Of a DNA stretch of 64,000 nucleotides, positions 9,193-17,117 are shown piece after piece. Both the position numbers and the translations under genes were made by a program. Source of the stretch: UBA5069 sp964560495 (GTDB lineage Bacteria > Chloroflexota > Anaerolineae > Caldilineales > Caldilineaceae); the NCBI GenBank assembly GCA_964560495.1, contig CAZLMM010000021.1:12796-76795 (forward strand), given 5' to 3'. The notes under the pieces are model-generated. The model was not told the DNA's origin. It was given only the letters and a program-made list of their open reading frames with translations, and ran no database searches. Numbering within the stretch: the first letter of the stretch is position 1; each line of letters starts with the position of its first letter.

Positions 9193-11184
9193 ATGAACTC
9201 GAATCATGATGGAAAACATCCCTATCCGGGGGCGCCTACTACCTCGGATGGGGCCGGGGCTGTCGTTTGGGTGGATCGGCATATCACGCAAGGTGCGTGC
9301 GCGTATCCCATCACCCCATCGACCACCATGGGAGGCGGCTACGGCGCCTATGTGGCCAACGGCGCAGTCAACTTGTGGGGCGAGGAGCTCAAGTTTCTTG
9401 AGCCGGAATCGGAGCACAGCTCTGCGTCGGCCTGCGAAGGCTTTGCTGTAGCAGGCGGACGGGTGAGCAATTACACCTCTGGGCAGGGGTTGGTGCTCAT
9501 GAAGGAAGTGTTGTACACCATCAGCGGCAAACGCCTGCCCGTGGTATTTCACATCGGCGCGCGCGCCATCACCAACCATAGCCTCAACGTCCACGCCGGC
9601 CATGATGACGTCATGAGCGTGGCGGACTGTGGCTGGGGCATTCTCTTTGCCAGGAACGCTCAAGGGGCGGGCGATCTGGCGCTCATTTCGCGACGAGCAG
9701 CCGAAGACAGTCAGACGCCCTTCATGAGCGTGCAGGATGGCTTCCTCACCACCCACACTGTGGAGGATATGGTGCTCATCGAGCCAGAGATGATGAAGCA
9801 GTTTGTCGGTCCGCCCTCCGCCAAGTTGACCAACCTGTTCGACCCTCACAACCCAGTGATGACGGGTGTGGTGCAGAACCAGGACAGCTACATGAAGGGC
9901 AAGATCGCCCAACGTTCGTACTACAGCAGAGTGCCGGGCGCGATTCAGAGCGCGATGGACGAGTTCTATCGTCTGACTGGGCGCCGCTATGACATGGTCG
10001 AGACCTACAACATGGAGGATGCCGAATATGCGGTAGTGGGCATTGGCTCGTTCATCGAGACGGCGCGCGCCACAGTCGATTGGATTCGTGAGGAGGAGGG
10101 CGTCAAGCTGGGCGTCGTCCACGTCACCTGTTATCGCCCCTTCCCTGGCCCCCAGATCGTCGAGGCGCTGCGCGGCCTAAAGGCGTTCACGGTCCTGGAA
10201 CGTATGGATGACCCGTTGGCCCAGAGCAACCCCCTGACCCGAGAGATTAAGGCGGCCTTTGCCGACGCCATGACTGGGCATGAGGGGTATCCCCAGGTTG
10301 ACCGCATTCCCACCATCTACAGCGGCTCCGCCGGCCTGGGTAGCCGCGATGTGCGACCGGGGCACTTTGTCTCCATCGCCCGTAACATGACCGGGCGTGG
10401 GCGGCGCTTTTTCACCGTGGGCATCCAGCACGAGACCGCGCTGCCCATGCCCATCGACCCGGATGTACGGCCACGGGGCGCCTTCTCCATGCGCGGCCAT
10501 TCGGTGGGCGGCTACGGTTCCGTGACGACCAACAAGGTCATCGCCACCATCGCCGGCGATGTTTTTGGCAAGAAGGTGCAGGCCTATCCCAAGTACGGTT
10601 CTGAGAAGAAAGGGTTGCCCACCACCTACTATCTCACTGTGGCCGACGAGCCGATTCTGACCCACTGCGAGCTGAATCAGGTCGAATTTGTGCCGATGAA
10701 CGATGTCAACGCCTTTGTCACCAGCAACCCACTGGCAGGCATCGCCTATGGCGGCGCCATCTTTGTGCAGACCAACAAGACCACGCCAGAGGCAGTCTGG
10801 GCTTATATCCCGCCCAAGGCCAAAGAGATCATCCGTGAGAAGCGGATACGCGTTTTTGCTGCGGACGCGGCCAAGATCGCCCGCGAAGAGGCGCCCTCGC
10901 CCGATCTGGAGGTGCGTATGCAGGGCATCGTCTTGCTCGGTATTTTCCTCAAAGTGACTCCCTTTGCGCAGCAGACTGGTATGACGTACGCCGAGGTCAT
11001 GGAGCGTGCAGCCAAAGCGCTGCGCAAGTACTTCGGTAAGCGAGGCGAAGGCGTTGTCGAAGCCAATTTACGCGCCGTGCAGCGCGGCTACGAATCCTGC
11101 TTCGAGGTGTCCGACGAGATCGTCTCGCAAGAGATCAACGCCGCCATCTACACGCCGGGTATGGAAATTCAGTTGTTTGCATAG
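9193..11184 (+). CDS. 2-oxoacid:ferredoxin oxidoreductase, alpha-gamma subunit (NifJ domains I-III)
   Basis: 663 residues covering the N-terminal part of pyruvate:ferredoxin/flavodoxin oxidoreductase. Residues about 20-260 are the pyrimidine-binding alpha domain (Ala-Tyr-Pro-Ile-Thr-Pro-Ser-Thr-Thr, then Glu-Ser-Glu-His-Ser-Ser), about 270-400 the second alpha domain, and about 420-640 the gamma domain with Gly-His-Ser-Val-Gly-Gly-Tyr-Gly-Ser. With the next gene it would oxidatively decarboxylate pyruvate or another 2-oxoacid to acyl-CoA with reduced ferredoxin. GGGAGGG lies just upstream of the ATG. The single-chain enzyme is about 1,170-1,200 residues; here it is split after domain III. Confidence 0.92.
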   Translation: MNSNHDGKHPYPGAPTTSDGAGAVVWVDRHITQGACAYPITPSTTMGGGYGAYVANGAVNLWGEELKFLEPESEHSSASACEGFAVAGGRVSNYTSGQGLVLMKEVLYTISGKRLPVVFHIGARAITNHSLNVHAGHDDVMSVADCGWGILFARNAQGAGDLALISRRAAEDSQTPFMSVQDGFLTTHTVEDMVLIEPEMMKQFVGPPSAKLTNLFDPHNPVMTGVVQNQDSYMKGKIAQRSYYSRVPGAIQSAMDEFYRLTGRRYDMVETYNMEDAEYAVVGIGSFIETARATVDWIREEEGVKLGVVHVTCYRPFPGPQIVEALRGLKAFTVLERMDDPLAQSNPLTREIKAAFADAMTGHEGYPQVDRIPTIYSGSAGLGSRDVRPGHFVSIARNMTGRGRRFFTVGIQHETALPMPIDPDVRPRGAFSMRGHSVGGYGSVTTNKVIATIAGDVFGKKVQAYPKYGSEKKGLPTTYYLTVADEPILTHCELNQVEFVPMNDVNAFVTSNPLAGIAYGGAIFVQTNKTTPEAVWAYIPPKAKEIIREKRIRVFAADAAKIAREEAPSPDLEVRMQGIVLLGIFLKVTPFAQQTGMTYAEVMERAAKALRKYFGKRGEGVVEANLRAVQRGYESCFEVSDEIVSQEINAAIYTPGMEIQLFA

Positions 11185-11194
11185 GAGAAGACTC

Positions 11195-12817
11195 ATGGGC
11201 GTTACAACCGACCGTATCAATATCACCAAGATCAGCCGTACAGCCAACGGCCATTCCGGCTTCGATCCATCTATTGTGGATGTGGAAGACTTCTTCGACC
11301 GTATTCTCACCGAGTACAACGAGGGTACAGCCGACGATGGTCTGGTCGCCGACGACGGCGTCGCCCGTTCGGTGATCCCCGCTGGCACCGGCGTCATGCG
11401 CGATTTCAGCTATATCGCCCCGGAGATTCCCCTTTTCAACAACCAGAACTGCACGGGCTGTATGACGTGCGTCAACCAGTGTCCTGACACGGCTATCCTG
11501 GGCAAGGTCATCTTGCTGGACGACCTGGAAGAGTGTTTGGATGACATTGATAATCCGGCGGAACGCGATTACATGGCGAATCAGTTCGCGGTCACCAACA
11601 AGTTTTACACGGTGCCCCAGAAGCGCGGCAAGACGCCTGGCAAATTCGGCATCTTTATTGACCCGACCAAATGCAAGGGTTGCGCTGAGTGTGTGGAAGC
11701 GTGCGCCGACTTGGGCTACAACGCGCTCACTATGATTCAGAAAGAGGACACCACGGTCCCGGCATATCAGAAGAGCATCGAATTCTTCCGCCGCCTGCCG
11801 CCCACGCCCGACGAATTCATCAGCGACCGGGTGGCAGTGGACATGATGCTGGCAGAGCAGAGCATGCTCTACGTGGGCGGCGCAGGATCGTGCGCCGGCT
11901 GCGGCGAAGCAACCGTGATCCGCATGTGGCTGGCGGCCCTGGGCTACAAGTATGGCGCAGAGAACATCGGCATTGCTGCCAGCACCGGCTGTAACACGGT
12001 CTATGGCAGCACCTACCCCTACAATCCCTACATCATTCCGTGGAGCAACTCCCTCTTCGAGAATGGCCCGGCCTTTGCCATGGGCATTCGCCTGCGCTGG
12101 GATCAACAGGGATGGGAGAACAAGCAACTGTGGGTCATGGGCGGCGACGGCGCCATGCTGGACATTGGCTTCCAATCGCTCAGCCGCATGCTGGCCAGCG
12201 GCATGAACATCAAGGTGTTGGTGTTGGATACACAGGTCTACTCGAATACAGGCGGACAGACCAGTACAGCATCTTTCACCGGTCAGGAATCCAAGATGTA
12301 TGCCTTTGGAAGCGCCCATGCTGGCAAGGAGGAGAATCGCAAGGAGCTGGGACGCATCGCTATGATGCATCCCAATACGTTCGTGGCGCAGACCGTGGCC
12401 TCTATCCCCAACCATTTTTACAAGTCGGTGCTGGACGCGGCTTCGTTCGATGGTCCGGCCATCGTCAACACCTATACCACCTGCCAGCCAGAACATGGCG
12501 TGGCCGACAACATGAGTCGCCAGCAAGCAAAACTGGCAGTGGAGAGTCGCGCCTTCCCGGTCTTCATCTATGACCCGCGCAATGGCAACACCATCCGTGA
12601 ACGCCTGAGCCTGACGGGCAACCCGGCGATCAAGGATGATTGGTATGTCATCCCCAAGACGGGCGAGCGCATCGACTTCGTCACTTTTGCCCGCAGCGAG
12701 GGACGCTTCGCCAAACAGTTCGACAAGCAAGGCAACCCGTCCGAGACGCTTTTGCGCGCCCAAGCCGACCGCCTGGCCAACTGGCATCTGTTGCAAGAGA
12801 TGGCTGGCGTTCGCTGA
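11195..12817 (+). CDS. 2-oxoacid:ferredoxin oxidoreductase, ferredoxin-beta subunit (NifJ domains V-VI)
   Basis: 540 residues. Two 4Fe-4S ferredoxin motifs lie near residues 86-98 (Cys-Thr-Gly-Cys-Met-Thr-Cys, then Cys-Pro) and about 155-170 (Cys-Lys-Gly-Cys-Ala-Glu-Cys). The thiamine-diphosphate beta domain follows, with Gly-Ser-Cys-Ala-Gly-Cys-Gly-Glu for the proximal cluster and Gly-Gly-Asp-Gly-Ala-Met-Leu-Asp-Ile-Gly for Mg-ThDP. The start at 11195 has a clear AGGAGA site and comes 10 bases after the alpha-gamma stop; the frame is open upstream, but that overlaps the previous gene. Electrons pass from ThDP through the clusters to ferredoxin. Specificity (pyruvate or another 2-oxoacid) is not certain. 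Confidence 0.93.
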   Translation: MGVTTDRINITKISRTANGHSGFDPSIVDVEDFFDRILTEYNEGTADDGLVADDGVARSVIPAGTGVMRDFSYIAPEIPLFNNQNCTGCMTCVNQCPDTAILGKVILLDDLEECLDDIDNPAERDYMANQFAVTNKFYTVPQKRGKTPGKFGIFIDPTKCKGCAECVEACADLGYNALTMIQKEDTTVPAYQKSIEFFRRLPPTPDEFISDRVAVDMMLAEQSMLYVGGAGSCAGCGEATVIRMWLAALGYKYGAENIGIAASTGCNTVYGSTYPYNPYIIPWSNSLFENGPAFAMGIRLRWDQQGWENKQLWVMGGDGAMLDIGFQSLSRMLASGMNIKVLVLDTQVYSNTGGQTSTASFTGQESKMYAFGSAHAGKEENRKELGRIAMMHPNTFVAQTVASIPNHFYKSVLDAASFDGPAIVNTYTTCQPEHGVADNMSRQQAKLAVESRAFPVFIYDPRNGNTIRERLSLTGNPAIKDDWYVIPKTGERIDFVTFARSEGRFAKQFDKQGNPSETLLRAQADRLANWHLLQEMAGVR

Positions 12818-12848
12818 GCGGCTGTCAATGAACAAACTTCCCGTATCT

Positions 12849-12883
12849 CATCTTCCAGGAAGCTCACAGCTTCCTGGAAGATG
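12849..12883. repeat. Family C double palindrome (copy 1)
   Basis: A 16-bp perfect stem with a CAC loop: arms CATCTTCCAGGAAGCT and AGCTTCCTGGAAGATG. Each arm is itself nearly palindromic (CTTCC-A-GGAAG and CTTCC-T-GGAAG), so the element can form one long hairpin or two small ones. The same element occurs at 63850-63884 with the central A:T pair turned to T:A. It starts 32 bases past the stop of the oxidoreductase operon and could act as a terminator for it, but it has no T tract. Confidence 0.8.
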
Positions 12884-12947
12884 TAGCGATAGACTGCGGG
12901 ATGCGCCTGAAATGGTCATGACCCGGCCAATCGGCCATAGTTGGCCT

Positions 12948-13210
12948 ATGAGATTCTTCAACGCAGGCGGCCCTTGCAACCCTGAATACCACTATATGCT
13001 TCCTGCTACGGCCGGCTGATGGAAGAAAATGTCATGCGCCTGGTCGAGACGCACAGTTACTTTGTCGTCCATGCGCCGCGTCAAACGGGCAAAACGACAG
13101 CCATGCCGGAGCTGGCGCGGGAGTTGACCGCATCGGACAGACACGCCCTTGGAATTGAAACAGATGAATACACACCCCTACTCCTCATTAGAACCGACTT
13201 CTCATCCTGA
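12948..13210 (+). pseudogene. Frameshifted remnant of an AAA-type ATPase
   Basis: The ATG at 12948 opens 23 codons (Met-Arg-Phe-Phe-Asn-Ala-Gly-Gly-Pro, stop at 13017-13019) that match the N-terminus of a family of AAA ATPases with DUF1703-type tails as I remember them. The P-loop (Tyr-Phe-Val-Val-His-Ala-Pro-Arg-Gln-Thr-Gly-Lys-Thr-Thr-Ala) follows in a different frame at about 13049-13105. The reading breaks off soon after at about residue 60 of a protein normally several hundred residues long. Both the frameshift and the truncation mark it as dead. The GNAT gene begins inside its tail. Confidence 0.7.
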
Positions 13211-13676
13211 CATCACCCTGCGCGAGGTCGTCGCCGACGACCTGCCAATCTTCTACAAACACCAACAGGACGCCTCCGCCATCTGGATGGCCGCCTTTAC
13301 GGCAAAAGACCCTTCAGATTCAGCCGCATTCTCAGCCCATTGGACAAGAATCCTGGCGGATGACTCGACTATCGTCAAAACAATCCTCGTCGCTGGCGAG
13401 GTGACCGGCCACATTGCGAAATTCGAGCAGTTCGGAGAGCCTGAGGTGACTTACTGGCTTGGCCGAGAGCACTGGGGCAAGGGGATTGCGTCGGCGGCGT
13501 TGGCCGAATTTCTGAAATGCGTTGCGGTGCGCCCCCTTTTCGGGCGCGCGGTCAAAGACAATGTTGCTTCCCTGCGCGTGATGGAGAAGTGTGGTTTTGT
13601 CATCGTCGGCGAGGACAAAGGCTACGCCAACGGTCGCAGTGGAGAGGTGGAAGAATATATTCTGCGCCTGGAATAG
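13164..13676 (+). CDS. GNAT family N-acetyltransferase (RimJ/RimL-like)
   Basis: 170 residues with the layout of ribosomal-protein or small-molecule acetyltransferases: N-terminal Ile-Thr-Leu-Arg-Glu-Val-Val-Ala-Asp-Asp-Leu, the strand Tyr-Trp-Leu-Gly-Arg-Glu-His-Trp-Gly-Lys-Gly-Ile-Ala (acetyl-CoA pyrophosphate loop), and Asn-Val-Ala-Ser-Leu-Arg-Val-Met-Glu-Lys-Cys-Gly-Phe, which is highly characteristic. Acceptor unknown. I prefer the ATG at 13164 to the upstream codon at 13149; neither has a good ribosome site. Its stop codon lies inside a family D hairpin. Confidence 0.85.
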   Translation: MNTHPYSSLEPTSHPDITLREVVADDLPIFYKHQQDASAIWMAAFTAKDPSDSAAFSAHWTRILADDSTIVKTILVAGEVTGHIAKFEQFGEPEVTYWLGREHWGKGIASAALAEFLKCVAVRPLFGRAVKDNVASLRVMEKCGFVIVGEDKGYANGRSGEVEEYILRLE

Positions 13677-13707
13677 GGTGCATTCAGAAACTGGACGCAC
13701 CCTACTC
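13671..13707. repeat. Family D hairpin (copy 1), probable bidirectional terminator
   Basis: GAATAGGGTGC (13671-13681) and GCACCCTACTC (13697-13707) pair at 10 of 11 positions around a 15-base loop. It sits between the converging ends of the GNAT gene and the OsmC gene and includes the GNAT stop codon. Related hairpins lie at 14416-14448 and 21596-21625. Confidence 0.6.
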
Positions 13708-13710
13708 AGT

Positions 13711-14229
13711 CTACGCTGGTTGACGCTGCACCGCCACCGGGAAACGCAGCGTGTTGAGCACCGGGCAGCCCGCCTCCACGCGCCGGTGCAACTCCTCGAT
13801 CTGGTCCGCCTCAGCTGCTGATGTCACCTGGGCAGAGTACCTCACCTGCTCCAGGCGGGGCGCTTCGCTGGCCGGCAACCCGACCACCGCGCTCATGTTG
13901 AGTGCGCCCTGAGCCGTCACTTCCACGCTATCCAGGGGCAGGTTCATAAGCGTCGCCTCGATGAGATAGGTGTGCACCAGGCAGCTCGCCAATGCGCCCA
14001 GGAGCATCTCCGGCGCGGTCGGCCCCAAAGCGTGACCAGCCAGAGCCGGCGCTGAGTCCGTCACCCATACGATCTCGCCCATGCGCACCGGACGTGCGCC
14101 GGTGTTGCCCGCCACCCAGGATTGGGCCTTGAGCCGCACCAGGGCCTTGTCGGCGTCGGCCTGAAAATCGCTGCGCCGGGCGGCCAGCACCGCCTCTTTG
14201 CGGGCCAGATAATCATCCAGTTGGGCCAT
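13711..14229 (-). CDS. OsmC family peroxiredoxin-like protein
   Basis: 172 residues. Two conserved cysteines typical of OsmC/Ohr thiol peroxidases are visible: one in Leu-Gly-Ala-Leu-Ala-Ser-Cys (about residue 88) and one in Ala-Gly-Cys-Pro-Val-Leu-Asn (about residue 157). These proteins reduce organic hydroperoxides or act on unknown electrophiles in the cytosol. The ATG at 14229 has a strong AAGGAGCG site; longer readings to 14388 run through a family A repeat and are not credible. Standing alone and convergent with GNAT, it is probably its own transcription unit. Confidence 0.88.
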   Translation of the reverse strand: MAQLDDYLARKEAVLAARRSDFQADADKALVRLKAQSWVAGNTGARPVRMGEIVWVTDSAPALAGHALGPTAPEMLLGALASCLVHTYLIEATLMNLPLDSVEVTAQGALNMSAVVGLPASEAPRLEQVRYSAQVTSAAEADQIEELHRRVEAGCPVLNTLRFPVAVQRQPA

Positions 14230-14286
14230 GGTTCGCTCCTTTTTCATGTGGATGTGTTCAAAATAGCTATTGGTGATCATTTCGTA

Positions 14287-14353
14287 GGGGCTTGAACGGC
14301 GGCGACAAGGCTTCGCTGTTACAGAAAGACGACTTCGCCGCCGTTCAAGCCCC
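14287..14353. repeat. Family A palindromic repeat (copy 1, perfect arms)
   Basis: GGGGCTTGAACGGCGGCGA (14287-14305) and TCGCCGCCGTTCAAGCCCC (14335-14353) are perfect 19-base inverted arms around a 29-base spacer, in the gap between the OsmC start and the end of the baeRF gene. Related elements lie at 23363-23418 and 23473-23521, with a decayed one at 7727-7800. Confidence 0.8.
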
Positions 14354-14415
14354 CTTCCGCAAACCAAATTTGAACGCAGCCTTTTCATTTTTTGTCGTCA
14401 AGATGTCAAACAGAT

Positions 14416-14448
14416 GAGCTGGGTGCTGATTTTGAATGCACCCAATTC
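14416..14448. repeat. Family D hairpin (copy 2)
   Basis: GAGCTGGGTGC (14416-14426) and GCACCCAATTC (14438-14448) pair at 9 of 11 positions around an 11-base loop. It lies 7 bases beyond the baeRF stop codon and may terminate that transcript. Confidence 0.5.
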
Positions 14449-14454
14449 AATAAT

Positions 14455-15540
14455 TCAATAGCGCAGCACCAGGGCGATGCGCTGATGGGCGGCAAGCTGG
14501 CCGTTTTCCGTGAAGACGACCTCGCCCCCTTTACCCAGCACCATTTCGATCACCTCATCCACCGCGTCGGGAATTACGTCGGGCGCTGAAGGGTCTTCCA
14601 CCGGTAGGAGCAGGAGGCCCGTTTCGTCCAGCCGACCAGCTTCGTGATAATCCTTTTCGACGAGCAGGAGTTTGCCACGCCCCAGATTTGCCATGCGCCA
14701 GGCTTCGCCCACAGTGGAGGCCGTGCGCTGTTGACCGACCGCTTGCTCCAACTCCGCCAGATAACGCTGCACTCGTTCGGCCAGGGCGTTTTCCACTAAT
14801 GGCCAGACCACCTTGACCAATTCGTGGGGCGTCATGTAGTCGTAATTGCCCTGCAGCGTCGCTCGCACAAATTGACCATGCGTGGTGACTTCGTTCCAAA
14901 AGGCCAGATAGCGGTCGACGCCGACGACAACCATGAGGAGAGGATCGTTAGCCAGAAAGGGCTTGAGCGCAGCATCGACGCTGCGGAAGAACTGGCGATG
15001 ACGCTCGTCGCGATGGGCGGAGACCTGAACGCCAAAGCCGCCCGGTAAGGGTGCGGCGCCGCCAGGTCCTTCGTGCGTCATGGGGAAGCCTCCTTCATGC
15101 ACCTCGACAAGCGTATCGTGAACCCCTTCAAAGAGGCGTGTAGGCTGCTCGCTCAAGGCCAACACCCAGTAACGCGGCATGCGGTTCATGGCAAAGACTA
15201 GGTCGCGTGTCAGGAAGGTGTCCCCAATCACCACACGCTCGGCGACGGTGTACGGCAGATAGTACTTGGCCGCGAAATCCTGATTGACAAACAACACCAG
15301 ACCGTCCAGCGCATGATGATAATCAATGCTTTCAGTCAGGCGATCCAGTCGATCGATCAGACCGGCCACTTCACGTTTGCCGTGCTCTTCCTGAAGGCGT
15401 TCTTTGGCCTCAGTCGCCAGATTTCTCACTCGAATGGGGTCTTGAAAGTTGTCAGGGGCGGTGCGATGGGTCGGCAGGGTGATGGTCAGCGATGGCGAAC
15501 CACTGAGCGCCTGCACTGCTTGAATGTCATAACGATTCAT
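14455..15540 (-). CDS. baeRF-domain protein (archaeo-eukaryotic release factor 1-like)
   Basis: 361 residues resembling the bacterial eRF1-like (baeRF) families, with Leu-Thr-Ile-Thr-Leu-Pro-Thr-His-Arg-Thr near the N-terminus, a middle domain with Val-Val-Val-Gly-Val-Asp-Arg-Tyr-Leu-Ala, and a C-terminal Rossmann-like or L7Ae-like region ending in Val-Phe-Thr-Glu-Asn-Gly-Gln-Leu. These are proposed ribosome-associated or stress factors; the function is unproven. The ATG at 15540 follows AAGGATC and avoids overlap with the ZIP gene at 15584. With 43 bases between them it is probably the last gene of a TRIC-ZIP-baeRF operon. Confidence 0.7.
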   Translation of the reverse strand: MNRYDIQAVQALSGSPSLTITLPTHRTAPDNFQDPIRVRNLATEAKERLQEEHGKREVAGLIDRLDRLTESIDYHHALDGLVLFVNQDFAAKYYLPYTVAERVVIGDTFLTRDLVFAMNRMPRYWVLALSEQPTRLFEGVHDTLVEVHEGGFPMTHEGPGGAAPLPGGFGVQVSAHRDERHRQFFRSVDAALKPFLANDPLLMVVVGVDRYLAFWNEVTTHGQFVRATLQGNYDYMTPHELVKVVWPLVENALAERVQRYLAELEQAVGQQRTASTVGEAWRMANLGRGKLLLVEKDYHEAGRLDETGLLLLPVEDPSAPDVIPDAVDEVIEMVLGKGGEVVFTENGQLAAHQRIALVLRY

Positions 15541-15583
15541 GAAAAGGATCCTTTGTTTGTCTGAAATGGTCCGTGACGCCCTC

Positions 15584-16315
15584 TCATGCGAGAGTGAGCG
15601 ACATAAAAGCATAGAGCGAAACGCCAGCGACGAAGAGGATGCCGGCGAAACCCGGTTCCCCTTCCTTGTTGGCTTCGGGTATCAAGCTTTGGGTGACGGT
15701 GGTGATGAGGAAGCCCGACGCCAACGCGATCAGGGTGAGTCGGAGTTCCATTGCCTGGTTGCGCAGCACGAGATAGCCCACCATTGCGCCCATGAGCACA
15801 GACAGAAAGAACAAGATCGCCAGAATCCGGCGACTTTGCTTTGAGACGCCTTGTTGTTTGGCTGTGGCAGTCGTCACAAAAGCCAGCGGCGCGGTGCTGA
15901 TCGCCAATCCCAAGGCCAGGAGCAGGCCAGTCTTCGGGGTCAGCGTGGCGCCGACGCCAATGACCACGCCGTCGATGACCAGGTCTACCAGAATGCCGAT
16001 ATAGAGCCCCAGGGAAGTAGGCCCATTGCCAGTCTTGGGACGGGCAGCCAACAAGCGCGCCGAGGCATACTCCATCAGCACGAACAACGCGCCGCCGATG
16101 AAGAAGCTCAACACGATCCACGTATAGGGGCCATAACGCACGGCAGGCGGCATCAAACTGAAGGCAACCAGCGCAGAGATGATCCCTGCTGCAAACTGTA
16201 GCGCGGCGCTAACGACCTTTTGTGGAACGTCGAATCTCTCTGCCATCGGCGCGCCGAGATAGGTCAAAAAGGAAGCGAAGAGTCCAATGACAAAGACGAG
16301 CAGGAAGTCATTCAT
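15584..16315 (-). CDS. ZIP family divalent metal transporter
   Basis: 243 residues with about eight membrane segments. The metal-site helices are recognisable: Asp-Leu-Val-Ile-Asp-Gly-Val-Val-Ile-Gly in helix 4 (the usual His-Asn-Phe-Pro-Glu-Gly is replaced, so Asp residues may bind metal) and Ser-Leu-Ile-Pro-Glu-Ala-Asn in helix 5. It likely moves Zn, Fe or Mn into the cytoplasm. Its start overlaps the stop of the upstream TRIC gene by four bases (ATGA). The Asp-rich site distinguishes it from the common ZupT type. Confidence 0.75.
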   Translation of the reverse strand: MNDFLLVFVIGLFASFLTYLGAPMAERFDVPQKVVSAALQFAAGIISALVAFSLMPPAVRYGPYTWIVLSFFIGGALFVLMEYASARLLAARPKTGNGPTSLGLYIGILVDLVIDGVVIGVGATLTPKTGLLLALGLAISTAPLAFVTTATAKQQGVSKQSRRILAILFFLSVLMGAMVGYLVLRNQAMELRLTLIALASGFLITTVTQSLIPEANKEGEPGFAGILFVAGVSLYAFMSLTLA

Positions 16316-16962
16316 GAGGATGGCGAATCGGGCAGGATCGGTTTGGTGCGCCAGTTGTAGCGGATGCTCAGCATGCGAACGGTGAAAAAGGTGGCAATCA
16401 CAATCCAGCCGGCAATGTCTTTGTTCACCTCGAAACCCTGGACCAGGATGACGAAGAGGATACAGACGAAAATCGCCGCCGAAACATAGAACTGACCAGG
16501 AATCAGCGCCGCCGGCGTGTCATCCACCAGAATATCGCGCAGCAACCCTCCGCCCACACCGTTGACTACACCCACCAACACAACCCCCGGCGGGGGAATG
16601 CCCGCCGCAAAGGAGAGTTGCATCCCAATGAGGGCGAACGCCGGCACGCCTATCGCGTCGATCATGCTGATCGTTCGATCCACCAGGCCCATCCGGCTGA
16701 TGCGCCGACGAAAGAGACTGACCACGAGCGTGGCTAATAGAATGATGGGGATATACCACTGGTTGCTGAGTACGGGCGGCGTCTGCTGCAAGAAGAGACC
16801 ATCGCGCAACAGACTGCCCCCTGTGGAAGCCACCAACGCCACCACCAACGCGCCGGCAAAATCATAGCGCTTGTGCATGCCCACAATGGCGCCGCTCACC
16901 GCCCAGAGGAAAGTGGCAAAATAATCGAAGAGGGCGGGTATCTCGAATTGTGACTGTGTCAT
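16312..16962 (-). CDS. TRIC-type (UPF0126) trimeric cation channel family protein
   Basis: 216 residues, seven membrane segments in two repeated glycine-rich modules: Phe-Ala-Gly-Ala-Leu-Val-Val-Ala-Leu then Gly-Gly-Ser-Leu-Leu-Arg-Asp, and later Val-Val-Asn-Gly-Val-Gly-Gly-Gly-Leu-Leu-Arg-Asp. The Gly-Gly-x-Leu-Arg-Asp pair is the signature of UPF0126/TRIC homologues, which form monovalent cation channels. It is translationally coupled to the ZIP gene, suggesting a joint role in metal or ion balance. Confidence 0.88.
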   Translation of the reverse strand: MTQSQFEIPALFDYFATFLWAVSGAIVGMHKRYDFAGALVVALVASTGGSLLRDGLFLQQTPPVLSNQWYIPIILLATLVVSLFRRRISRMGLVDRTISMIDAIGVPAFALIGMQLSFAAGIPPPGVVLVGVVNGVGGGLLRDILVDDTPAALIPGQFYVSAAIFVCILFVILVQGFEVNKDIAGWIVIATFFTVRMLSIRYNWRTKPILPDSPSS

Positions 16963-17047
16963 CGTCTTTGTCGGTTACACACCGATCATTGCGTAGCCGG
17001 CGGTTTCTATAGGGTGTAATTTGCGCCCGTACGACAACCTGCCCGAA

Positions 17048-17087
17048 TCTATCGTAGATGTGATTTCCATATCGCATCTACGATAGA
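17048..17087. terminator. 13-bp perfect inverted repeat after the abgT gene
   Basis: TCTATCGTAGATG (17048-17060) and CATCTACGATAGA (17075-17087) pair exactly around a 14-base loop. It is in the 155-base gap between the minus-strand AbgT gene (ends 17118) and the TRIC gene (starts 16962), so it may terminate the upstream operon. It lacks a T tract and could equally be an operator for the downstream operon. Confidence 0.45.
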
Positions 17088-17117
17088 CAAAACGTTCGGT
17101 TTCAAACGAGCATCGCG

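Noticed and set aside
11135..12835. 566-codon minus-strand frame over the oxidoreductase beta gene
   Set aside because: The plus strand has unmistakable ferredoxin and ThDP motifs; the antisense frame is a shadow.
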